Part shown: piece by piece, positions 9,101 to 20,319 of the stretch
Layout: every line of letters starts with the position of its first letter
Position numbering within the stretch: position 1 is the first letter of the stretch
Assembly (NCBI GenBank): GCA_009746045.1
Contig: RPFO01000103.1
Span: 412,070 to 476,069 of the forward strand
Source of the DNA: Mesostigma viride
Taxonomy: Eukaryota > Streptophyta > Mesostigmatophyceae > Mesostigmatales > Mesostigmataceae
Reading direction: 5' to 3'
Length of the DNA: 64,000 bases
Notes under the pieces: generated by a model
What the model was told of the DNA's origin: nothing
Seen by the model: the letters and a program-made list of their open reading frames with translations, nothing else
The model's database searches: none
Program-made: the position numbers and the translations under genes

Positions 9101-11973
9101 GCAATCCAGGAATAAATATTCAGAGTTTTAGAGTGTCATGATCAGAAGGGGGCAGGAGATGGGGAAGCGGGGGGCTGGGGGGGGGGATGAAGATAGCAAT
9201 GTTGGTGGGCCAGAAGGCAACCGGGGGGGGGGGGGGGGGGGGGGCGGGGAATGCATACAAATTGGGGTGGGGTAGGGTGGGGTGGGGTGGGGTGGGGTGG
9301 GGTGGGGGGAGTACGAAGGTATTCCAGGCATACATATTCAAAGTTTTAGAGTGAATGCATACACGTGGAGGTTTAGAATGTCAGGACCAGAGGGGGGAAG
9401 GGGATGGGGTGGGGGGTGAAGATAGCAATGGTGGGGGGCCAGAAGGCAAGGGGTGGGGTATGTGGGGCGGGCGGGGTAAGAGTGGGGAATGCATAGAGAT
9501 AGGGGAGGGCCAATGGCGATGATATTGCCACGTTTGAGTTTATGGGTCAAGAAGTGGTGGTGGTGGTGGTGGTGGTGGTGGTGGTGGTGGTGTGGTGGTG
9601 GTGGTGGTGGTGGTGGTGGTGGTGGTGGTGGTGGTGGTGGTGGTGGTGGTGGTGGTGGTGGTGGTGGCGGTGGTGGTGGTGGTCGTGGTGGTGGTGGCGG
9701 TGGTGGTGGTGGTGGTGGTGGTGGTGGTGGTGGTGGTGGTGGTGTGGTGGTGGTGGTGGTGGTGGTGGTGGTGGTGGTGGTGGTGGTGGTGGTGGTGGTG
9801 GTGGTGGTGGTGGTGGTGGTGGTGGTGGCGGTGGTGGTGGTGGTCGTGGTGGTGGTGGCGGTGGTGGTGGTGGTGGTGGTGGTGGTGGTGGTGGTGGTGG
9901 TGGTGGTGGTGGTGGTGGTGGTGGTGGTGGTGGTGGTGGTGGTGGTGGTGGTGGTGGTGGTGGTGGTGGTGGTGGTGGTGGTGGTGGTGGTGGTGGTGAT
10001 ACAAAGCAAATGATTAGCAGCATGAGACAAAAAAAAGGAGGGGGGGGACGAAGGCAAAAGATTGGTCAGAAGTACATGTCATGTGCGAAAACAAAGGGCC
10101 ACGCCACCGGGATCTGTCCGGGTAGGCGCTGCACACAAGCGTAAAAGATGATTATCATTCTATGCATGCTCAAGTCAGTCAAAGACAACAACAACAACTG
10201 CATTTATTTTTAATGACATGTATAAGCAACAAACAAGTAACCAAATCCAAAAGACCTTGCTGCGATGCAGGTAGTCAAACACAACGATTCGAATCCCTAA
10301 GGACCTGAGAAGCACAAACTGCTCAGAAATCCTGTTGCGTGTTACTGCTATCACTGCTTCCAGGAGCCACCGCCTCCAGCACCACTCACATCTCTAGAAA
10401 CTGATCAAGTACCAGTACAACCATTCCAGTGACCGGCACCCAACAGAAACCAACACAGTGACCAGCGCCACTCACATCTCCAGGTCAGAGCTGGACTGCA
10501 GGTACTTGAGGGCGTCGGGGTAGTTGCCCTCGTGGCAGTGGATGATGCCTGTCACCAGCAGCACCGTGGGATTGACCGCGGTGCTGGCATCCGACAACCA
10601 GTCTGACAGCGTCTTCATGACCAGCTCCTGGGGTGGGGGAAGAGGCGAAGCATACAAAGAAAGGTGTTACAAGGAAAGGGGGCAGGTGTTAGATGAAGAC
10701 AGAAGGGCATCTGCTGCACCGTCCAAAGGTGTACTCATGGCCACTAGGGCTTCGCGAGGGGATTGGATTGTGAAAGTGTTGCAGCTCATGGGGTGGGGGT
10801 AGCGATGGAGAATGGGTAGGAATATAGCAACATTCTTTGAAGAAAGTTTTCTTTGAAAAAAAATTATAGGGAAAAAAGGGAGTTCTTAGCATATATAAAA
10901 ATATCTGGAGCTTTTTGGGCAGTGCTTCTGGGGCAGGAATAACGTTTATACTTGAGTGTGCTATTTTTATACGTGAGTATTCTTTGTGATAAGAAAGGGC
11001 ACGGTGCTCGTGGGGGTCGTCGTGAAGCATGGGTACTGGGTAAAGTTGTTACGAGGAACGTTGGTGGGAGAAACAGTGGGAGAAAAGGAGCGTCTTTTGC
11101 ACAGTCTGGCTAAGCGTCCTCATCACCAGGTCCTCTCATGGGAGTGATAGCTGGCATTAATTAATAAATACGTAGACTGCGTCACATGGGTATGGGCATG
11201 GGTAGGGATTACAAGGCATTAAGTAAGTAACAGTGGGGGCGCAAAAGGTCGTTAATTGCACGGGCCGACAGAGTCGTGATAATGAGATTCCGTAGGGTAG
11301 TGCTCATGGCGAAGCACGGGTCCCTGGAGTTGAAGAGGTTAGTATTAAGAGGGCCGTGATCATTGTGAAGGTTATTTATCGAGGGGGTGACAGTGGTGGC
11401 GGTGGTAAGGGTATAGCACAGGGGTATACGTTACAGGCGAGGGCAGCATGGTGGTGATGATACTTGAGGCATCCATTCTGGGAGGCGGACATTAGAAAAT
11501 GGCGAGGCTAAAAAGTTTTATAAATTACGTGTGCATATATCGAAAGCACCAACCTTTTTGTCCGGGCTGGACAGGTAGGTAGCAAGAAGCCTCACTGCCT
11601 GCAGCGCAGGAGCCGCGGCCTTAGAGATTTCGGCCAGGACGAGCTGCGGCGAGCGCGAGTTGAGTGGGCAAAGCGTTTGAGTGGGCAACGGTTGAGTAGG
11701 TATAGGCAGACTCGCAGAACGTTAGCCTATGCCACATTCTATAACGACACGTGCAGACGCATATAGGTACCAGGACCAAACTGGAATCGGTCAAACTAGA
11801 CGGACCTCATAGCTGCCCTGCGCGATGTAAGAACGATATACGTAGCAATCCCGAATGATTTCTCTAGCCTCGCCCAAGTTTGTGAGAGAGGCGCCCTCAT
11901 TAATGGCCGCCTGGAACGCCCCCAAGTAAAAGTTGTTTTGCAAGTTGAACAGGACCGTGTCCGAATCCCCCAT
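6156..11973 (-). CDS. COPE: coatomer subunit epsilon (COPI coat), 7 exons
   Basis: Epsilon-COP is a helical-repeat subunit of the cytosolic COPI coat that returns vesicles from Golgi to ER; it stabilises alpha-COP. Exons, in transcription order: 11806-11973, 11554-11643, 10476-10627, 8920-9055, 8321-8476, 7684-7763, 6156-6264. All introns are GT-AG and the phases close, giving 296 residues, close to the usual 290-310. Landmarks are the N-terminal LFNLQNNFYLGAFQAAIN, then RDCYVYRSYIAQGSY, LQAVRLLATYLSSPDKK, the strongly conserved DEDATLTQLATAWVNMA, EAFYIFQELGEKY, LINGSAVASLRMG, DTLANLIVASLHLGKP and the C-terminal FVKRLKAMDEAFDR. The Met at 11973 is the first in frame and gives the expected N-terminus. 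It is divergently arranged with the S26-like gene, 932 bp apart. Introns contain copies of neighbouring exon edges and a 445-bp GGT array. A TGTAA candidate lies 57 bp past the stop. Confidence 0.95.
7586..7618 (-). repeat. echo of COPE exon 6, 3' edge
   Basis: This is an imperfect direct copy of the end of exon 6 plus the start of intron 6 (7668-7704), about 85 bp downstream in the transcript. A 4-nt deletion at the junction removes the donor GTGAGT, so it is not a usable splice site. Confidence 0.8.
7830..7860 (-). repeat. echo 1 of COPE exon 6, 5' edge
   Basis: An essentially exact 30-bp copy of the first bases of exon 6 (real edge 7735-7765), 96 bp upstream in the transcript. The acceptor context differs (AAGAG before the copy). 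Confidence 0.85.
7935..7968 (-). repeat. echo 2 of COPE exon 6, 5' edge
   Basis: A second, more diverged copy of the exon 6 start, still preceded by an intact TGCAG acceptor. With 7735-7765 and 7830-7860 it makes a ladder of about 100 bp. Confidence 0.8.
8199..8246 (-). repeat. pseudo-exon: echo of COPE exon 5, 3' edge
   Basis: A copy of the last 48 or so bases of exon 5 together with its GTGGGTG donor, 122 bp downstream of the real junction. In the homologous frame it reads DDAEE, then a stop, then LEAVNK, so it cannot be used as coding sequence. Confidence 0.85.
8577..8608 (-). repeat. echo of COPE exon 5, 5' edge
   Basis: A diverged copy of the acceptor and first bases of exon 5 (real 8450-8479), about 128 bp upstream in the transcript. 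Confidence 0.7.
8793..8840 (-). repeat. echo of COPE exon 4, 3' edge
   Basis: A 48-bp copy of the exon 4 end and its GTGGGTGGG donor (real 8909-8956), offset 116 bp. The flanking intron sequence (TATGCTTTAGCT versus TATTCCTATAGCT) is also duplicated, so this is a tandem duplication across the splice site. Confidence 0.85.
9554..9998. repeat. (GGT)n microsatellite, about 445 bp
   Basis: A long trinucleotide array in COPE intron 3, with rare GGC and GTC interruptions that recur as a block near 9666-9700 and 9826-9860. It creates long open frames in all phases; none is a gene. Confidence 0.97.
10378..10397 (-). repeat. echo of COPE exon 3, 3' edge
   Basis: A short copy of the exon 3 donor region (CACTCACATCTCxAG on the plus strand) 88 bp beyond the real junction at 10476. 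Confidence 0.6.
10781..10807 (-). repeat. echo of COPE exon 3, 5' edge
   Basis: A copy of the acceptor/polypyrimidine region and first exon bases (real 10621-10650), offset about 160 bp. Confidence 0.55.
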
Positions 11974-12905
11974 TTCCCAACGTTCGACGAACTACACGTG
12001 TTATATAGCCAAGTCCTACGCTACCATAAACCTGCAACTGCTCAACCGCAAATCCTGGCCTCCCCGTACAGCTTCTATGCCTGCAGCCTCGAATGAAACC
12101 TTCTGCAATGGGAAAACTAGCCAAGCTTCTTTCGTTGATCGAGCAAATATGCCTGTGCGGTCAGCTCGAGCAACTGCTTGCCACTTGCCAGTGCATTACA
12201 TAGCCTTGTATTCCTCGCTCGATGCACACTATCGAGGCCATGTCCTTGGTCGTCATTGCGTGGGCATGGCGGGCACTGGAAACGACCCGTAGGCATGTGA
12301 CATGCAGGGTCAGCGTATATGGCGCCGCGTCACACACGGTGTGCTCCCGTGCGTTGCTAGTGTTTTGCTACCGAGTATCTACGAGTCAGAAGTTCCTGAA
12401 AGTGCACAACAGGATTTCGGGGTTGTTGTCCCAGCCACGTCGACATGTTTCTCTTCTGCTGCCATCTGCCACGCAGGATGCCTACAGCAGCGCTTGACAG
12501 CATTGTGATACATCTGCCACGCTGTTCGGGCACCAAGCCATGGCCGCTCGCTCTCTTTTCCTGCAGTCTAATTTGTGCTAGTCCTTTTAGTCCTGACCGA
12601 CGTCGAATTTTGGTGGTACGTCAGCCTTGGCCTAGAATCTCGCGCGCATATCGCAGGCTAGCCGTTTCTCATCGTTGTAATTGGGTGGGCCAGTCTGCTG
12701 GCAAGCGCAGGCTGCGTATCGCTGCATGCATGGTATGATTGGTATCTTCGACTGACCAACGGCGTCGATGATTGCCCGCTTGTCAATCGTCTGCCAATTT
12801 AGCTGTACACTTAGTGCCCGGAACGCGCCGCGTAAATCCTGAATTCTAATTTTCACGTAACCTCTCTTTAGAGGCTCATTGCACAGGGACTGCTTCAATA
12901 TCACA
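11974..12905. promoter_or_regulatory. divergent intergenic region between COPE and the S26-like gene
   Basis: These 932 bp separate the two start codons and must hold both promoters. I see no convincing TATA box or conserved motif. Short open frames here look like chance. Confidence 0.5.
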
Positions 12906-15900
12906 ATGGCTGGTGACCTAACGCTCCGGGCGCGCTATGTGGTGGCGAGGTTGAAGGATGCCATCGTCCCTAACTTGAAGGTTAGCCATTAGTGCCACAC
13001 ACATCGATTCTACTATAGTAGGCGGGTGGGCCGCCCATGCAAGAATCTCTGGGCTTTTCCTGCCAGATTACTTTCGGTGTTTATTTATGCTAATTTTTAT
13101 TTTGTTTCGTCGATGGTCTCACCTTTTTTTCCCTAGGTCTGATCACGCATTCGGGAATTAATTACGGACCAACTGGCCTACTCAATCCATACCATATGTC
13201 CACGTTGCCCGGTTTCTCGATTGTGTGACCGCACCTTTGCGTACGGCCAGAGCTACCTCAAAGGCCAGATGTCCGGCGCCGAGCTGTCTTCCAGCGTGGC
13301 CCTTGAATTGAAAATGCGGAAGCTGACGTGGATTATGGAGATGACGGGGAGGGCGATGGCGCCCACGCTGAACCCGTCGCCACCCTCATCCTCGGCAAGC
13401 GGTGACAAGACAGCCAACGGTGACAAGACGGCCAATCCTCTGCCGACAGAGCGGCTGTTGATCCGCACCATCATGCAGCCGTCCCCCAGGTGAGCAAATG
13501 GGTTCAGAGACGTAAGGAATACTCAACAATTGATGCAAGTCTGTGCTGGGAGAGCGTCGGTTGATCCACACCAGCATTATCGCATTCCAACTCTCTAGAC
13601 TGTGCCCCATTCAAGGACACAGTTTTTACGAAATAGCCGCCCCGCCGGTAAGGAGGTTTTTCAAATGTATATATTGTTTTTATTTTTTTTAAGGAAGGGT
13701 TTTCAGAGATGCATGTTCTCAATGCTCTGCCTGGAGAGCGGCTGTTGGTCCGTGATCCGTCCCTTTCAGGATCTGTCCCTAGGCAACGACTACGGAGGGG
13801 GGAAAGCGGTGTTGCAAATGGGCGCTCATCCACCCCTTTGCCTCATTATCCCATTTCTCAAGTATCCCAACCCACCCAGCCCCCAGTTTCAGCGTCTTTC
13901 TTCCCCACATAAAAAAATCTTAAATCATTTCCCGGGTTCGATGATCAACCGTCCGGGTGGAGTATTGCTCGTTGTGTATGGGTGGAGTATTGCTCGTTGT
14001 GTGTTGCACCTTCTTTGAAGGGGCGTCGCCGGGGCAGGCATCCTCACGTGGGATCGCACTAGGCGTTGGGGGGGGGGGGGAGGGCTTTGGCCATTGGAAA
14101 GACATGGAAAGGGATGATGGATGATCACCCACGTCTTCACGCAGCACGGCTGCCTCTTATGAGTCTTATCTGCAACCTTCCGGCCTTATCTTCTCCCTGG
14201 GACGATACTTCGGATCGTGTATTGTTGTCTTTGGTTTCCCCATAATTATTCCCATATAATGATAATCCCCATGATATCAGTTCCCATGATAGCTCCCATG
14301 ATGATTCCCATAACAGTTCCCATTATAATCCCCATAATAATAGTTCCGATAATAATCCCCGTGATGAATTCCCATAATAGTTCCCACCATAGTTCCCCAT
14401 ACTAGTTTTGTTTGAGGGGACGGTCCCGGCGTGAACACTTCAATTTCCCCATGGCCCTTGCACCAGCGCGTGACCACACGCTTCTCCTCTTTGTCCATCG
14501 CATCTCACGAGGCGCACATTTCACGCAGAACTAATTCTAACATTGTAACCACACATTCTGCCTGATAGTGCTTCGTGTTCGCCAAAACGGGCCGTGTGTT
14601 TCAAGCACTTTTTGAAAAGGGCACACGCAAGAAAGAAAAACTAGAGCCTGCCTCGCTCACCCTGCGGACCTGGCTCCCCTAGCATAGAGTATACTTGCCC
14701 TACCGTCCTAGCTAGGTGCTGTCCTCGAGCGTACACATGCGAGCGTACACATGCGAGCGTGCACATGCGAGCGTACACATGCGAGCGTACACATGCGAGC
14801 GTGCACATGCGAGCGTGCACATGCGAGCGTACACATGCGAGCGTACACATGCGAGCGTGCACAAAGCGATGTCGTTTGTCCTTGCGACGCCACCCGCTTC
14901 GCTTTTTTCTTCCGCTGTTCCCTCACCAGCCCTTAACCTTGCAGGTGTCACATCTCCTAGACAGGTCTGGTAGAGAGGGACCTTTACCGGACCCACTAGA
15001 CCGCAGGTTTAGGTAAGGTCAAAGCCAGAGGTTTATTTTAGATAAGGTTAAACCCCACTAAACCCACTAAAACGCAGGTTTAGGTTAGCGCACAGCTGCA
15101 GGTTTAGGTAAGTTCAAAGCCGCAGGTTTAGGTAAGCTCAAAGCCGCAGGTTAGAGTCGGCAAGGGTAAGGGGGAGGGGACTACAGTTCTGCCCCATTCT
15201 GGCCCCGAATGCTTACATGGGGACTCCCTCTCGACGTTGCCAAACAGGCCTAGTATGTTTATTTTCCCTCCCTTCCTGCCTATTTCTTTCCTTCCCACTC
15301 CGTGCCCTCATCCCTCCTGCTAGCTGGGCATGCCACGCGCAGTCACCTTAGTTCCTCCCATCCTTGCTACGGCTTTTCATGTCTTGTGCCGCATCCTCAT
15401 TTTCCCGTCCCACTCCCCGTTTATTTTTCCCGCTCTAGACTTTTCCTTCCCAACCCGAAACCTCCCCAAGATATCAAGGCAGCCGCTTCTTTGGTTTTGT
15501 GACTCGGCAGGCCCCTTTGGCTATCCTTGTCCTCCGCACCCCCTCACTGCCTTCCCCGATGTCATGTCAGTCGCTCTACACGTAAGCCAGCCATAATTTC
15601 AATGCACAAGGCTACACATTTCCATCTCCATTCATATTCATCATCCTGAACGACTTGAGAACGCGAACAAGATAACGGCAGGCTCAAGCTACCATGGTCC
15701 GGATTCTCCTGATTTTCTGGCCTGCGCCGGTTGTCTCCTTGACCTTACCACACATCTTTGCATCATTGGCATGCTTTTGTAGTTGTAGTTGTTTGTAGTC
15801 GTTGGTTGGCAGACCGCTTGCAGGACCGGTAGTCTCATAAGTCTCACCCACGCATCGGCACGCAGTCTTATCCGCGCAGCCTTACCCACGCCTCTGCTGG

Positions 15901-18900
15901 CAATTCCCTCGCAGCCTTACCCATGCTTTGGTGCTCCCGGTTCCGCCTCCCGGTTGGTGGCGTGCAGATTGATCTGCAGCAACCAACTTCTACTGGCCTG
16001 TCTGCGGGCACAGTTTAGCTTCTGGATTCACCCTTGACTGGATGAATCCAACCCCCCCCCCTTGGCTGGACACAATTTTGACGATGGCTGTGCTCGTTTT
16101 CTGCCCCTTGGCTGTGTCATGTGACATGCACAGGAATTTGTCCGTGATGCTTATTCTTACCTGCTCCCTCCCCTCGTGGCAATTCTCCACGCTTGCTTGC
16201 TTTGGCCCCCCTTTCCATTGGTGATACAATGCTCTTGCTCTTGTCTGCTTCTATGCCCCCCCCCCCCCCCCCCCCCCCCCGCGATGCGGCATTTTTCTCG
16301 CAATGCTCCCAGGAACCTGTTTGTGGGCGATGTCGTCGCAGCGATCGTCCCCCGCGGATATTCCCCGCCCTCCTCATCCTCCTCATCCTCCTTATCCGCC
16401 CTATACAAACAATCGGTGTCAAGGGCATCATCATCCATGTCAGCGTCACCGGGCGACAGTTCATCATCGACAGCTTCATCATCGCGTGGGCCTTCACCAT
16501 CCACATCATCGTCATCAACATCAGAATCGTCCAAAGCTCCATCGCCAGAGGGGACGCCATCACCGAAATTATTCTCGTCACCGTCACCGGGGGATCTCCA
16601 CGCGCTGCTCGTCCGCCGCATCGCCGCGCTCCCCGGTGACGAGATGGTCTCGAGCGACGCGTCGGAGCCAGCGTTTGTGCTGCCGCCCGGCAAGTGCTGG
16701 GTGCTGTGTGACAACGAAGAGGGGGGGAACGATCAGGTGGGTGTCGATGCGTGGCTGGCAGGCGGCTGTCTAGACTGGCTTTGGTGCTGTGTAGTAGAGT
16801 CTAGTAGTGCATAGTTGGGCGCTGGTGCTATGGGGTGCCTCGGAGTCTGTGTGTGTGTACATGCTGTGGGTACAAGGAGGAAGAGGGAAGGTTGAAGAGG
16901 GAAAGGGGGAAGAGGGAAAATAGGGAACGGCGGAGGGAAAGGAGGGGGGTGCAGAGTTTTCTTCGTTTGCTGATGTGAACTGAAAGCGCTGCAGTCAGAT
17001 GGGTTTTACCGACCTGTTTCGATTTACCCTGAACTTGTTGCAGACTAGGAGATGGGCCTTGGTTGTTAAGGGTATGAAGAATGGGGGGGCGGGGGAGGGG
17101 GGGGGGATGTTCTGATAGCATTATGCGTCGCCAGGGGGCTCAACACACTATACATGTGAGAGTGTACGGTACTTATTTGACTGTCGTCCTGGACGGGGGC
17201 TTTTATATTAATAGTACATGCACTACTTTATTAACGATTTTCCCTTATGCTTCCAACTGTCAGACTCGACTGATCGCGCATGTCTCCCAATCTTTTCTCT
17301 TGTATGTTGGTGGCTCCCTGCCAGCAAGGCGGTCCTGCTTGTTGATGCTTCACATGGCTTCCTTCCTTTTCGGTCTGCCCTCGGCTAGACGTGTCTGCTC
17401 CAATCTGATGGAGCCGTAGTCCATCTCACGGCCTCTGCGTGCCTGCCTTTAGCGTGAACATGGTCCGCTTTCCGGGGCCCCACGTCGCCTATGCATCACT
17501 CCCTCGTTATGCCTTCACAGGGAGGAACCGACTTTAAGATAATGGAAAACCCGACCTAACCCCTCTCTTATAGAGCTGAAACCAGCAGTTGTACTGTTAT
17601 AATTGGTTTCTATTAATATTTTACTCTATTATACTAGAGGTAAACGAAAATGAAGTAGGGTTCCTTATAAGAGTTTTTAATGAAGTTGTATAAAGTTTGT
17701 TCCCCCCTGGTATATGGCGATCACATGCCCCTGCTCCTGTATGGTTTCGCTTCGTGTCGGCCGCTCGCTGGCTGGCACAAACAGCGTATCGGTTACCCTG
17801 CTTTTCGTGCCTTCCATGCCTTACCTTCAGTTTCCTTCCCTCTGTCTCTGCGTGCCGTTTGCTCCCAGGTTGACGCATGTTTTGATGCCTTAAGTGGATG
17901 CCTCTGCTCCGTTTCCGCCCTCCGTTTCTGCCCCCTCATCCCTGGGCCGCTCGCAGGTCGGCCTGGACAGCCGCAACTTTGGGCCCCTGGAGATGGGCCG
18001 CATCGTCGGGCGCATCATCTACCACACGCGGTCGCCGGTGGACCACGGCCCCGTTGAAAACAGGTGTGTGGGGGGGGCGGGGGGTAAATTGTAATCACTA
18101 TCACGTAGACTGCGTCACGTGAGCATAACCCTCAATGAATGGATTCTTATCATGGGTGATCAGTAGGGAATAGAACGCTCATAGGCAATAAAACTAGCAG
18201 GCTGCATGTGGTCAGGTGAGGGGGCGGGTGGGGGAAGAGTAGGGAATATAACGATCATAGGGTAGTCATCTTACTACTATTATATCATTAATGTGTTCTT
18301 ATTACTACTACATTCCAGCCAATGGATGGGGATTCCTCGGCTAGCTGGACAAGATCAGGTGAGGGGCCAAGTGGGTGTTGAGTGGATGAGGTGCGTCCCA
18401 TTGGAGGACGATGGCAGTCTTCGGTATCGTTGTTGGCATCATTATTGCCACTGTTATTGCCATTATTATTGCCATTATTATCGCGATTATTCTTGCCATT
18501 ATTCTTGCCATTATTCTTGCCATTATTCTTGCCATTATTCTTGCCATTATTCATGCCATTATTCATGCCATTATTCATGCCATTATTCTTGCCATTATTC
18601 TTGCCATTATTCATGTCATTATTCTTGCCATTAATATCGCCGCCTGCCAAGCGTTGGCATTCTCTGGGATTCGCGTCGCGTTTCCTATGGAGCGTGAAGT
18701 TGTGGCATTTCCGTGCTCACGGTTCCCCAGCAAGTTAGCCCCCCCCACCCCCCCATCCCTCGCGCCTCCCCTCTCCTATCTCACCCTTGTCCATCTCCCT
18801 GAGGTGCCACCCCCCGTGTTCTCTCCATGCTCATAATTAATGGATTTACATGTAGACTGCGTCACGTGCACACTATGCCTGTCGTCCAGCCAATCGCGAC

Positions 18901-19122
18901 GCAGGTACTCGCTCCTAAGCCCCCCCCAGTGTTCCCAGAAAGCGTCGTACTGACCCCCTTGCCGCGTTTATCGTCATACTTTTGTGTATCGATCCCCCCA
19001 TTCCCCCCCCCCCCACGCCACCACCACCCCACACGCCCAGCGAGCAAGCTCGGCAGGCGGACGCGCTGGTCCTGGAAGTGGAATTGGATGGCGACATGCT
19101 GTCCGTCATGTTAACCCGGTGA
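12906..19122 (+). CDS. S26 signal-peptidase-like protein lacking the Ser/Lys dyad, 6 exons
   Basis: Exons: 12906-12980, 13251-13489, 16313-16736, 17957-18063, 18319-18358 and 19057-19122; phases close to 316 residues. The last two exons are less certain. The S26/IMP fold is shown by TGRAMAPTLN (box B), NLFVGDVVAAIVPRG, VRRIAALPGDEM (box D), LPPGKCWVLCDNE, LDSRNFGPLEMGRIVGRI (box E) and SPVDHGPVEN. In active enzymes box B has Ser where this has Ala (GRAM for GxSM), and box D has Lys where this has Arg (VRR for VKR), so both catalytic residues are absent. From memory, a land-plant S26-like subgroup with VDHGPV near the C-terminus and VLEVELD at the end has the same losses; the final exon here reads ADALVLEVELDGDM. 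About 75 Ser/Pro-rich residues interrupt exon 3. The exon 2 acceptor at 13251 was chosen because an earlier one leaves an in-frame stop. A TGTAA lies about 105 bp past the stop. Confidence 0.85.
13551..13580 (+). repeat. echo 1 of S26-like exon 2, 3' edge
   Basis: A diverged copy of the exon 2 end (GAGCGGCTGTTGATCCGCACC, real at 13449-13470), about 100 bp downstream. Confidence 0.65.
13731..13771 (+). repeat. echo 2 of S26-like exon 2, 3' edge
   Basis: A second copy, beginning GGAGAGCGGCTGTTGGTCCG, about 280 bp beyond the real edge. Confidence 0.7.
14220..14405. repeat. degenerate 12-15-bp tandem repeat (TTCCCATAATA-like)
   Basis: About 14 irregular units such as GTTCCCATRATA and ATAATCCCC in intron 2 of the S26-like gene. 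Only compositional similarity to the ATTATTCTTGCC array at 18447-18640. Confidence 0.7.
14727..14863. repeat. 14-bp minisatellite GAGCGTRCACATGC
   Basis: About 10 near-perfect copies in intron 2 of the S26-like gene, alternating GTACAC and GTGCAC variants. Open in several frames, with MRAYTCERAHASVH-like translations that are by-products. Confidence 0.95.
15003..15160. repeat. degenerate about 25-bp repeat with GGTTTAGGTAAG core
   Basis: Five or so imperfect units (GCCGCAGGTTTAGGTAAGCT). The core resembles the telomeric GGTTTAG unit but is not a telomeric array. Confidence 0.6.
15560..15748 (-). mobile_element. TCAAGGAGAC-terminus element, 5' end fragment
   Basis: The outer 190 bp of the family (terminus, ATCxGGAGAATCCGGACCAT block, GATAACGGCAGGCT block) in minus orientation inside intron 2 of the S26-like gene. 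It ends abruptly where the longer copies continue. Confidence 0.75.
18103..18122. repeat. dispersed motif GTAGACTGCGTCACGTG
   Basis: The same motif occurs at 11170-11188 and 18850-18868, each time near A/T-rich (TTAAT)-type sequence. Probably the end of a small mobile repeat. Confidence 0.5.
18447..18640. repeat. 12-bp tandem repeat ATTATTCTTGCC
   Basis: About 16 copies with point variants (CATG for CTTG) in intron 5 of the S26-like gene. Confidence 0.95.
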
Positions 19123-19168
19123 TGGCATTTCCATCAACTGCTAAACGTACCTCAGCCAATGGTGTCGA

Positions 19169-19326
19169 CAACATGCTGTCTGCCATGTTAACGCGGTGAT
19201 GGCGAGATAGATTCGGTTCGCTATAGTGTAACCTGCCTGCGACGGAAAAAACAGACATCCAATGTTTGGACTTCTGGTTCAGCCGTTGATGGAACATGCT
19301 GTCCGCCATGGTCTGCCTGTGATGAT
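19169..19326 (+). repeat. two echoes of the last exon of the S26-like gene, beyond its stop
   Basis: Copies at 19169-19203 and 19290-19326 repeat the final codons (ATGCTGTCCGTCATGTTAAC, then CGGTGATGGC). They lie about 75 and 195 bp past the real end at 19099-19132. Confidence 0.75.
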
Positions 19327-20235
19327 GTTAATATTAGCATGGCCCTCCGGTGATGGTCACATTATCTCCCTGGGTGGCTCATAGATATAATTAGCACGGC
19401 CAGCGGGTGGCCTTGTATCCATGTATAGTGTATACTTGCACTGTCAATAACTCCGCCGGTGATTTGGGCGGCAGTGGGGATGGTGACGGTGGCAGTGCCT
19501 GACAGGGGCCAGGACGTTCGCGGCCATGCATGGCCAGCCGGCGATGGCGTCTGTGTCCATCAAGCGTCCGCCAGAATCATTTCGCATCCTGACTAGGAAC
19601 GCATGCTAATTTCCAGTCTTGGAAGTGACCCAGCCGGTGGTGGCGACGCACCCGGCGGGGGCCCTGGTCCTCCCTGGCGGGTGATGATGACAATATTAGC
19701 ATGGTCCGCCGGGCACCATGACGGTGGCAGTACCTACGTGGGGCCAGGCCGCCCGGGACCACGGTCAGCCAGTGAACATGACCAGACAAAAAAGAGTTGC
19801 TAAGAATGATGATACCTTGCGCCTGGCCTGCGATGGTTGTCTCATCGATAGCTCGGCACAGCCTGTGACGCTCAGGATGACATGCATGCGGCTATGGTCC
19901 GCTGGTAACGGCAATACTGTTAGCCGCACCTGATGCCAAGCCATCTCGTCCTGCATCTTTTTCCATATCACTGAGAGACCTTGCCCCCCCGTGTCTGCCA
20001 TTAGGCCACTGGTCCTGGAATGTGCGGCCGGGCCGGGCCCCGTTCGGCGTTTGGCTTTGGCTGGGCCGCCCCACAAGGTGGGTGACGACCAGGCTGAGCA
20101 GAATGCAGCCATGCAGGCACGTGGGGCCACGGGATGGGCGTTAATGAATAAAGGATCGACGTGTCTACCTGATTGGTGCGCGCCCGATGCCCTGCCATTG
20201 AAATCTACACCAACTGCATCATGCCTCATAGTGCT
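19327..20235. other. degenerate repeat-rich spacer, no gene seen
   Basis: Phrases such as GATGACAATATTAGCATGGT and CCGGTGATGG recur irregularly (near 19325, 19395, 19685 and 19905). This suggests a decayed tandem array continuing from the exon echoes just upstream. On the minus strand near 20140-20200 a LINE-like piece (GHRARTNQVDT) survives. Confidence 0.5.
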
Positions 20236-20319
20236 TAAATAAATTAAGAGCATACCTCCGTGGCGAGGATATGTCAAGGAGACAACCAGTAACACATATC
20301 CCTGAGAAGGGGCATATGG

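Noticed and set aside
9338-10144. Long open frames encoding poly-Thr, poly-Pro, poly-His, poly-Val or poly-Gly
   Set aside because: They are translations of the (GGT)n microsatellite in a COPE intron, open in all frames simply because the unit lacks stop codons.
14716-15016. Open frames with MRAYTCERAHASVH repeats and a possible CRISPR-like array
   Set aside because: A 14-bp perfect tandem unit without spacers is a minisatellite, not a CRISPR array, and this is nuclear eukaryotic DNA.
19765-20295. A 176-codon minus-strand open frame
   Set aside because: It overlaps degenerate repeats and a LINE-like remnant read in more than one frame; no coherent family.
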